From contig JAKLKW010000063.1 in the NCBI GenBank assembly GCA_023150455.1, positions 1 to 34,109 of the forward strand: 34,109 bases of DNA, written 5' to 3'. Both the position numbers and the translations under genes were made by a program. Positions 1 to 6,928 of this stretch are shown here, in pieces (within the stretch, counting starts at the first letter, position 1; each line of letters begins with the position of its first letter). This DNA is from Alphaproteobacteria bacterium. Lineage in GTDB: Bacteria; Pseudomonadota; Alphaproteobacteria; JAEULC01. Under the pieces are notes generated by a model. It did not search any database. It was not told the origin of the DNA and saw nothing but the letters and a program-made list of their open reading frames with translations.

Positions 1-899
<899 letters not shown>

Positions 900-974
900 G
901 GCCGCAACGATTGCAGACAATGGTTAACAAACTCTCGCCGGCGCGCCGGGCCACGGCCGGACAACGCCTTGATT

Positions 975-1433
975 TTACAGACAAACGCCCGCTGATGGTC
1001 GAAAACTACTTTCGCGAAAAAGGCGCCGATGCGCGGCCGGGTCGTAGCGCCACACGCCGTCCTGCATGCAGGCGTAGACGTCGATCACGATGATGTGCCG
1101 CCAGCACGGCGCGGTGCGGTCGCCGCTCGGCCGGTTGACGCCATAGGCGGCCCACAGCAGGTCGCCCAGGACCGGCGGCGGCAAGGCGCGCGCGGCGAAG
1201 GCGCGGGTCGACCGCCGGAGCATGAGGGCTTCCATCAGCGGCTTGCCGCCCCGCTGTCGCGCCGGCGGCAGGTCGATCGCGGCCGGCGCCTGCGCCTGTC
1301 CGCCCGCCGCGGCCAGCGCGACGCTCGACATCAGCCCCAGATTGGCGGTCCTGCGCGTGATCGTGGCCGGTATCTCCGGCTGGGTCGGTGCATCCTCGCC
1401 GGTGGTGCCGGGGCGCGCCTTGACCGAGGTCAA
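975..1433 (-). pseudogene. Nitroreductase-family protein, C-terminally truncated remnant
   Basis: The frame contains a twin-arginine-like leader (RRTANLG, then a small hydrophobic stretch ending AQA) followed by the start of an FMN nitroreductase of the secreted SagB/ThcOx-like type. Recognisable blocks are GGKPLMEALMLRRSTRAF, LLWAAYGVNRPSGDRTAP and WRHIIVIDVYA. Family members have about 220-230 residues. Here the similarity stops soon after WRYDPAAH, and an unrelated tail of about 17 residues (RRLFRESSF onwards) runs to a stop at 975, so the second half of the flavin fold is missing. No convincing ATG starts the frame; TTG at 1433 is only the outermost plausible start. It is most likely a dead remnant broken near position 1030. 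Confidence 0.7.
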
Positions 1434-1505
1434 TGAAACGGACCGTCGCCGGGTTGATGTTCTCCTTCGGCGTATTGGCCCTTCTCCGATCGCGCGGGGT
1501 GCGCA

Positions 1506-2894
1506 ATGACCCGTATTCGCGGCGGCACGATCGTGTCGCTCTGCGTCGCGGCCGGGCTGGCGACGGGTTGCGGCATGGCGGCCGCGGCCGACCTCCGGCT
1601 CGCGCCCGGCGACTTCGCCTATCTCGGCGCCTTTCGCCTGCCCGACGACGGCGAGCGGCCGAAAACCTTCGCCTGGGGCGGCGGCGCGATGACGTTCCGC
1701 GCGGGCGGCGATCCGGGCGGCGGCGGCGACGGGTTTCCCGGATCGCTGTTCGTCATGGGCCATGACCGCCTGGCCTATGGCGAGCTGCCGGACGGCAACC
1801 AGGTGGCCGAGATCTCGATCCCAAGGCCGGCCGTCGCCAAGCGGCCGGAGGCGCTGGCGACGGCGCGCTTCCTGCAGCGGTTCCACGACGTCGCCCGGGG
1901 CCGCTTCGAAGGGCGCGACGAGCTGCCGCGCGTCGGCATGGCCTATCTGGACGACAGGGCGACCGGGCCCCGGATCCATGTCGCCTGGGGCCAGCACATG
2001 CAGCCGCCCGAGCGGATCGGGACCCATGGCTGGTTCAGCCCGACGCTGGCCGAGCCGCGCTTCACGGGCACGTGGTTGATCGGCGACCAGTCCGACTACA
2101 TGGTGAACGGCTACCTGTTCGAGATCCCCGAACCCTGGGCGACGCGGCATGTCGGCGGCAGGCGGCTTGCCACCGGCCGCTTCCGCGACGGCGGCTGGTC
2201 GGGCATGGGGCCGGCGCTGTTCGCCTATCGCCCCTGGACCGACCAGGCCGGCACGCCGGCGCCGCCCGGCGCGCGGCTCGAGGAAGTGGTCCTGCTGCGC
2301 TACGCGACGTCGCGCGAGACCGAGCGCATCGAGCGCGCGCTCGCGGGCTACCAGCATCCCGACGAATGGAACGGCGGCGCCTGGATCACGACGCCGTCCG
2401 GCAAGTCCGCGGTGCTGTTCGCCGGTACCAAGTCGGTCGGCGCGAAATACTGGTACGGCTTCGCCAACCCGGCCGGGCCGAACCTGCCCTGCGTCGCCGG
2501 CGATTTCGTCGGACAGTTCCCGGTCTGCCGCATGGCCGACGGCGCGCCGTGTCCGCCGTCCGACCTCAAGGAGTGCCGCGGGCACAACGACTTCCGCGGC
2601 TGGTGGAGCAGCCGCTTCGCCGCGCAGTTCATCCTCTATGACCCGGACGAGCTCGCGCGCGTCGCCGCCGGCGCGGTCAAGCCATGGACGCCGCAGCCCT
2701 ACGCGACGATCGTCGTCGACCAGCACCTCCTGCTGAACCCGGCCGGCATCGAGCCCGAGATGCTCGGCACCGGCGTGCAGCGCCGCTACCGCATCGGCCC
2801 AGTCGCCTACGACCGCGCAAGCGGGCTGCTCTACGTCCTCGAGCTGTTCGCCGACGAGGCCAAGCCCGTCGTGCATGTGTGGAAGCTGGGGTGA
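1506..2894 (+). CDS. Secreted protein of unknown function (462 aa)
   Basis: I do not recognise a family for this protein. The N-terminus has a hydrophobic stretch (about residues 8-27). It contains LATGC, which could be a lipobox, and just after it an AAA-AD site that could serve signal peptidase I, so the protein is exported, possibly as a lipoprotein. The mature part is rich in Gly, Trp and aromatic residues, with repeated short strand-like segments, and it has four cysteines between about residues 330 and 360 that could form disulphides. These features would suit a beta-propeller-like periplasmic fold, but that is only an impression. The frame shows ordinary high-GC codon use throughout. 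It stands alone, divergent from the nitroreductase remnant and ahead of the VapB remnant. Confidence 0.75.
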   Translation: MTRIRGGTIVSLCVAAGLATGCGMAAAADLRLAPGDFAYLGAFRLPDDGERPKTFAWGGGAMTFRAGGDPGGGGDGFPGSLFVMGHDRLAYGELPDGNQVAEISIPRPAVAKRPEALATARFLQRFHDVARGRFEGRDELPRVGMAYLDDRATGPRIHVAWGQHMQPPERIGTHGWFSPTLAEPRFTGTWLIGDQSDYMVNGYLFEIPEPWATRHVGGRRLATGRFRDGGWSGMGPALFAYRPWTDQAGTPAPPGARLEEVVLLRYATSRETERIERALAGYQHPDEWNGGAWITTPSGKSAVLFAGTKSVGAKYWYGFANPAGPNLPCVAGDFVGQFPVCRMADGAPCPPSDLKECRGHNDFRGWWSSRFAAQFILYDPDELARVAAGAVKPWTPQPYATIVVDQHLLLNPAGIEPEMLGTGVQRRYRIGPVAYDRASGLLYVLELFADEAKPVVHVWKLG

Positions 2895-3008
2895 GGCCCG
2901 TGGCCGCGCGGTATGGTCTTGGCGGGACCGCCGCTCTGCTTGCGCTTAGGCACCGGAATCGGCTTCATTTGACATCGATTGATGCCGCTGGCCCGAAACG
3001 GTCTTCAC

Positions 3009-3170
3009 ATGCGCGTGACCATTGCACTCGATGACGAGCTGCTCGCCAAGGCGCAAGCGATCACGGGACTGCGGGAGAAATCCGAGCTCCTGCGCGAGGC
3101 GCTCAAGGCCCTGGTCGAGCGGGAGAGCGCGCGTCGGCTGGCGCACTTGGGTGGCAGCGAGCCAAGCTGA
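3009..3170 (+). pseudogene. VapB-type antitoxin, frameshifted; VapC toxin reduced to a stub
   Basis: The 53-residue product begins MRVTIALDDELLAKAQ and continues through REALKALVERESARRLAHLGGSEP. This is the standard VapB pattern of an N-terminal DNA-binding strand and helices plus a toxin-binding tail. The better start is ATG 3009 rather than 2979, because it gives the canonical VapB N-terminus. The frame stops at 3168-3170, but restoring one base near 3164 would extend it to a stop at 3203-3205. That stop overlaps the sequence CTGATTCTCGTCGAT (3202-3216), which resembles a VapC start (M-I-L-V-D-T) with ATG changed to CTG. The rest of the toxin is gone. The short antitoxin could still be made, but no cognate toxin remains next to it. 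Confidence 0.7.
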
Positions 3171-3235
3171 CGACCGCGCGGTGGCGCCGCTCTCCGCGAT
3201 CCTGATTCTCGTCGATTACCGCTCGGGCGCAGCGT

Positions 3236-3907
3236 TCAAGCGCCGAGCAGGTGCCGGAGGCGCGCGATGGCCGAGGCGGGCGTGGTCAGCACCTTGGCCC
3301 GGGTGACCTCGGCCACGCGCGGCGCGGCGCGGGCCATGGAGAACTGGGCCAGCACGACCACGTCGGCGCGGCCCGCCGCCTTGACCGCCTCGACGATCAG
3401 CCGGTCGTGGCGCTCGGTGTCGCCCAGCTCGAGCGCCGCCATGGCGTTGCCCGGCACCACGTGCGTCGCGAGGGCGAGCGCGGCGCCGCGCGCGCGGGCC
3501 GCTTCCTCGAACTCGGCCTGCATCGAGGCGATGGTCGGCTGGAACGTGGCGACCAGCGCGATGCGGCCGCCCCGGTCCCGCGCGTGGTCGAGCGCCTCGT
3601 CGATCATCGCCTCGTTCGGCTTCAGCGTCGGGATGGCGACGGTGCGCCGCGCCGTCTCGATGCAGGGGCCGAAGGCCGAGCAGGTGTAGAGGATCGCGTC
3701 CGCGCCGGTCGCGGCCACGTAGCCCGCCAGGTCGCAGAAGCGCCGGTGCATGGCCGGCGTCAGCCCGCCGGCCGCGGCGACGTCGCGGCTCAGCGAATCG
3801 TCGAGCAGGTTGGTCGGATGCGCCTCGGGCCACAGCGCGCGGAAGGCACTATTGATCGGCTCGATCGACAGCGGCGTGGCGTGGATCAGGCCGATCTTGC
3901 GGCTCAT
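3236..3907 (-). CDS. Aspartate/glutamate racemase-family enzyme
   Basis: This 223-residue protein has the size and fold signature of the Asp/Glu racemase superfamily (racemases, maleate isomerase, arylmalonate decarboxylase). The N-terminal IGLIHATPLSIEPI block and the first catalytic cysteine in YTCSAFGPC (Cys76) are present. At the second catalytic position the sequence is LAQFSMARA, with Ser190 where a cysteine is usual, so a two-cysteine racemisation is not expected. A decarboxylase, isomerase or lyase role on a small carboxylic acid is possible. The gene is divergent from otnK-otnC across a 141-bp gap, which suggests a shared substrate class, but the true substrate cannot be read from the sequence. 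Confidence 0.85.
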   Translation of the reverse strand: MSRKIGLIHATPLSIEPINSAFRALWPEAHPTNLLDDSLSRDVAAAGGLTPAMHRRFCDLAGYVAATGADAILYTCSAFGPCIETARRTVAIPTLKPNEAMIDEALDHARDRGGRIALVATFQPTIASMQAEFEEAARARGAALALATHVVPGNAMAALELGDTERHDRLIVEAVKAAGRADVVVLAQFSMARAAPRVAEVTRAKVLTTPASAIARLRHLLGA

Positions 3908-4048
3908 GGCGGTCCCCCGTTCGCGCTCGGCGCGGGCATAGGTATAACCATCCGCGGCCGCGCGCCAGCGCGCATTGATCCGCGCGCGGCCCTTTGGGTT
4001 GGCGGCCGGATCAGCGGCCGCCTAGTATCGCTGCCGGGGAGGAGACGA

Positions 4049-5311
4049 ATGGTCATCCTGGGCGCGATCGCCGACGACCTGACCGGGGCGACGGACCTGT
4101 GCAACACGCTGGTGCGCGAGGGCATGCGCACCGTGCAGGCGATCGGCGTGCCCGACGCGCGGCTCGAGGTGCCCGACGCCGACGCGGTGGTCGTGGCGCT
4201 GAAGTCGCGCACGATCCCGGCCGCCGAAGCGGTCGAGCAGTCGCTGGCGGCGCTGGAGTGGCTCGAGCGGGCCGGCTGCCGGCAATACCTGTTCAAGTAC
4301 TGCTCGACCTTCGACTCGACCGATGCCGGCAATATCGGGCCGGTGGCCGAGGCGCTGCTCGATGCGCTCGGCGAGCGCTTCACCATCTACTGCCCGGTCT
4401 TTCCCGAGACCGGACGCACCGTGTTCCAGGGCCATCTCTTCGTCGGCGACGTGCTGCTGTCGGATTCGCCGATGCGCGACCATCCGCTGACGCCGATGCG
4501 CGATGCGAGCTTGGTACGCGTGCTCGAGCGCCAGACGCGGCACCGGGTCGGACTGGTGCCGTTCGCCGCGGTCGACCAGGGACCGGCGGCGATCACCCGG
4601 GCCTTCGCCGAGGCGAGGGCGGCCGGCGTGCGCCACGCCATCGTCGACGCGCTCAGCGACCGGCACCTGCGCGACATCGGCGACGCCTCGGCCGACCTCA
4701 AGCTGGTGACCGGCGGCTCGGGCATCGCGCGCGGCCTGCCGGCGAACTACCGCAAGGCCGCGCTGCTGACATCGGGCGCCGCCGACCGGCTGCCGCCGAG
4801 CCGCGGCCATGCCGCGGTGCTCTCGGGCAGCTGCTCGGCGGCGACGCTGCGGCAGGTGGCGCATTTCCTGGAGCGCCGGCCGGCGCTGAAGGTCGACCCG
4901 GCCGAGCTGGCGGGCGGCGCGGCGGCGGTCGAGCGCGCGATCGCCTGGGCGCGCCAGCGCCTGGGCGACGGGCCGGTGCTGATCTACGCCAGCGCGCCGC
5001 CCGACGAGGTGCAGCGCGCGCAGTCGAAGCTCGGACGCGAGCGCGCGGCCGCGCTGGTCGAGGACGCGATGGCGGCGATCGCCCGCGCGCTGGTCGGCGA
5101 CGGCGTCGGCAGGCTGGTGGTCGCGGGCGGCGAGACCGCGGGCGCGGTCGTGGGCGCGCTCGGCGTGCGCGCGCTGCGCATCGGCGCGCAGATCGACCCG
5201 GGCGTGCCCTGGACCTCTTCCGTCGGCGGGCCCGCGCTGGCGCTGGCGCTCAAGTCGGGCAATTTCGGCGGCGACGACTTCTTCGAGAAAGCACTGGAGT
5301 GCGCGCCATGA
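4049..5311 (+). CDS. otnK: 3-oxo-tetronate 4-kinase (four-carbon acid sugar kinase)
   Basis: The 420-residue product matches the former DUF1537 family. The N-terminal sugar-binding domain opens with AIADDLTGATD (residues 6-16). The C-terminal nucleotide-binding domain carries VVAGGETAGAVVGAL and a terminal KSGNFGG block. OtnK enzymes phosphorylate 3-oxo-tetronate with ATP in the catabolism of four-carbon acid sugars. ATG 4049 is preceded by a strong ribosome-binding site (GGGGAGGAG) about six bases away. The stop overlaps the start of the following aldolase (ATGA), so the two are translationally coupled. This kinase-decarboxylase pair is the core of the known pathway. The isomerase OtnI and a tetronate dehydrogenase are not adjacent. 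Confidence 0.92.
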   Translation: MVILGAIADDLTGATDLCNTLVREGMRTVQAIGVPDARLEVPDADAVVVALKSRTIPAAEAVEQSLAALEWLERAGCRQYLFKYCSTFDSTDAGNIGPVAEALLDALGERFTIYCPVFPETGRTVFQGHLFVGDVLLSDSPMRDHPLTPMRDASLVRVLERQTRHRVGLVPFAAVDQGPAAITRAFAEARAAGVRHAIVDALSDRHLRDIGDASADLKLVTGGSGIARGLPANYRKAALLTSGAADRLPPSRGHAAVLSGSCSAATLRQVAHFLERRPALKVDPAELAGGAAAVERAIAWARQRLGDGPVLIYASAPPDEVQRAQSKLGRERAAALVEDAMAAIARALVGDGVGRLVVAGGETAGAVVGALGVRALRIGAQIDPGVPWTSSVGGPALALALKSGNFGGDDFFEKALECAP

Positions 5312-5940
5312 ACGAGCAGGACGCGCGCGCGCGCATCGCGCGGTTCGGCAAGTCGATCTTCGACCGCGGCCTGACCGCCGGCACGTCGGGCAACATCAGC
5401 GTCAAGCTCGACGACGGCTGGCTGATGACGCCGACCAACGCGTCGCTCGGCGACCTCGATCCCGGCCGGCTGTCGCGGCTCGACGGCGGCGGCAAGCTCG
5501 TCTCCGGCGGCCAGCCGACCAAGGAATCGTTCCTGCACCGCGCCATGTACGAGGTGCGCCCCGATTGCGGCGCGGTCGTGCACCTGCATTCGACGCATTC
5601 CGTCGCGGTGTCGTGCCTCGCCGACATTGACAAGGACGACGTGCTGCCGCCGATCACCGCCTACTACGTGATGCGCGTCGGCAAGCTGCCGCTGATCCCC
5701 TATTTCAGGCCGGGCGACCTGAAGCTGGCCGAGGCCGTGCGCGAATACGCCGGCCGGCATCACGCCGTGCTGCTGGCCAATCACGGGCCGGTCGTCGCCG
5801 GCACCTCGCTCGACGCCGCCGTCGGCGCGATCGAGGAGCTGGAGGAGACGGCGAAGCTGTTCCTGCTCCTCAACGGCCGCAAGGTGCGCTACCTGACCGA
5901 CGCCCAGCTCGAGGCGCTCGGCGCGCAGAAGCTGCGTTGA
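5308..5940 (+). CDS. otnC: 3-oxo-tetronate 4-phosphate decarboxylase (class II aldolase family)
   Basis: This 210-residue class II aldolase/adducin-fold protein carries TAGTSGNISVK at the phosphate-binding loop, QPTKESFLHRAMY with the probable catalytic glutamate, the zinc-binding VVHLHSTHSVAV block and a third metal-site histidine in LLANHGPVV. In the OtnK-OtnC pathway it decarboxylates 3-oxo-tetronate 4-phosphate to dihydroxyacetone phosphate. The start at 5308 overlaps the otnK stop by four bases. The family also contains fuculose-phosphate aldolases and ribulose-phosphate epimerases, but the coupling to otnK favours OtnC. Confidence 0.9.
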   Translation: MNEQDARARIARFGKSIFDRGLTAGTSGNISVKLDDGWLMTPTNASLGDLDPGRLSRLDGGGKLVSGGQPTKESFLHRAMYEVRPDCGAVVHLHSTHSVAVSCLADIDKDDVLPPITAYYVMRVGKLPLIPYFRPGDLKLAEAVREYAGRHHAVLLANHGPVVAGTSLDAAVGAIEELEETAKLFLLLNGRKVRYLTDAQLEALGAQKLR

Positions 5941-5968
5941 ACGGGCGCTGCTGCGCTATAGTGCGGCC

Positions 5969-6514
5969 ATGGACAGGATCGAAGAAATCATCGCGCTCAT
6001 GACCACGCGCGGCGGCCAGTGGTACGGCCGCGAGGCCATCACGCTCGAGCAGCATTCGCTGCAGAGCGCGCGGCTGGCGGAGCTGGAGGGCGCACCGCCG
6101 GCGCTGGTCGCGGCGGCGCTGCTGCACGACATCGGCCACCTGCTGGCAAAGGCCGACACCGGCGAAGGCCAGGCGCGCGACGACCGGCACGAGGCGATCG
6201 CCGCCGGCTATCTCGCGCGCGTCTTCGGGCCTGGCGTGGCCGAGCCCATCCGCCTGCACGTCGACGCCAAGCGCTATCTCTCAGCCACCGAGCCCGGCTA
6301 CCGCGCGGCGCTGTCGCCTGCCTCGGTCAGGAGCCTCGGGCTGCAGGGCGGGGCGCTCGCGCCCGGCGAGGCCGATGCCTTCCGCGCGCAGCCCCATGCC
6401 GCGGACGCCATCCGCCTCAGGCGCTGGGACGACCACGCCAAGGACCCGACGGTCAAGACCGGCTCCGCCCACGACTACCTCCCGCTGCTGCGGTCCCTGG
6501 CGCGCCGGGGCTAA
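5969..6514 (+). CDS. HD-domain oxygenase/phosphohydrolase resembling PhnZ
   Basis: The 181-residue protein has an HD fold with the set of residues seen in the phosphonate-degradation HD oxygenases (PhnZ-like): Tyr19 and Glu22 in YGREAITLEQHSLQ, His29, the His53-Asp54 pair in LLHDIGHLL, His74, His97 with Lys101 (RLHVDAKRYL), and an Asp at 154/155 (RWDDHAK). In PhnZ these bind a mixed-valence di-iron centre that cleaves a C-P bond. That chemistry is established for the named enzyme and is only inferred here. No C-P lyase or transaminase gene is adjacent. The gene follows otnC after 28 bases, possibly in the same transcript, and precedes the haem operon. Alternatives are a myo-inositol oxygenase-like or plain HD hydrolase role. 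Confidence 0.8.
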   Translation: MDRIEEIIALMTTRGGQWYGREAITLEQHSLQSARLAELEGAPPALVAAALLHDIGHLLAKADTGEGQARDDRHEAIAAGYLARVFGPGVAEPIRLHVDAKRYLSATEPGYRAALSPASVRSLGLQGGALAPGEADAFRAQPHAADAIRLRRWDDHAKDPTVKTGSAHDYLPLLRSLARRG

Positions 6515-6557
6515 GTTACCGTTGCACTTGGCATTCGGCGCCTCGCTGCCACGCGAC

Positions 6558-6572
6558 TGCGACTAACTTGCA
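6558..6572 (+). promoter_or_regulatory. Fur-like iron box upstream of hemP
   Basis: The 15-bp imperfect palindrome TGCGACTAACTTGCA has the 7-1-7 form of Fur-type boxes in their TGCrAnTnAnTyGCA variant, with mismatches at two symmetrical positions. It sits 20 bp before the hemP start, in the short gap after the HD gene, where an iron-responsive repressor would be expected. A clean -35/-10 pair is not evident, and I did not see an Irr (ICE) or RirA-type motif. Confidence 0.5.
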
Positions 6573-6591
6573 ATCTCGATAAATCGCCGCT

Positions 6592-6804
6592 ATGGTTCCG
6601 GCCTGCGAATACGGGGAACCGAATTTGGCCACGCCAAGCAGACCGACCGAAGCGAATGCCGGACAGGGCGTTCCTGACGACAGGCCACCGGCGATCGACA
6701 GCCGGACGCTGCTGGCGGGCCATCGCGTGGTGATGATCGAGCACGGCACGGTGGTGTATCGGCTGCGGCTGACCAGCAACAACAAGCTGATCCTGATCAA
6801 GTGA
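6592..6804 (+). CDS. hemP: Hemin uptake protein HemP
   Basis: This small protein (70 residues from ATG 6592) ends with the HemP signature: an IDSRTLLAGHRVVMIEHG block, then YRLRLTSNNKLILIK. Only the last 40 residues are conserved in the family. The N-terminal 25-30 residues are variable, so a later start is possible. HemP typically leads haem-uptake operons in alpha- and betaproteobacteria and promotes expression of the receptor. Here too it directly precedes the receptor and lies just behind a Fur-like box. No strong ribosome-binding site is visible before the ATG. Confidence 0.88.
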   Translation: MVPACEYGEPNLATPSRPTEANAGQGVPDDRPPAIDSRTLLAGHRVVMIEHGTVVYRLRLTSNNKLILIK

Positions 6805-6809
6805 GTGCA

Positions 6810-6878
6810 TGCGGCCGCTAGGCCGCACAAAAAGACGAACGCTACCCAGCCAGCCGGCGCCGCCACGCGAGCGGCGCC
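6810..6878 (+). other. Two hairpins between hemP and the receptor gene
   Basis: The gap between the hemP stop and the receptor start contains two perfect stem-loops: a 7-bp stem TGCGGCC/GGCCGCA (6810-6827, loop GCTA) and an 8-bp stem GGCGCCGC/GCGGCGCC (6856-6878). Neither is followed by a T-run, so they are not standard terminators. They could affect mRNA processing or the relative expression of hemP and the receptor. Confidence 0.4.
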
Positions 6879-6928
6879 GCATGCCAGCCAGGAACGCGCG
6901 AACGAACAAGCGAATCCTGGGGGTATCG

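Noticed and set aside
1433-1505. ATG 1433 as an upstream start with a hydrophobic leader
   Set aside because: That frame passes into an Arg-rich shadow of the next gene; ATG 1506 gives the real signal peptide.
975-2876. Very long minus-strand open frame (633 codons) running under the secreted-protein gene
   Set aside because: Only its end, below about 1433, resembles a protein family. The rest is Arg/Ala/Gly-rich and antisense to a gene with a signal peptide, as GC-rich DNA commonly produces.
2969-2974. Perfect TTGACA hexamer before the vapB remnant
   Set aside because: No -10-like sequence lies 16-18 bases downstream.
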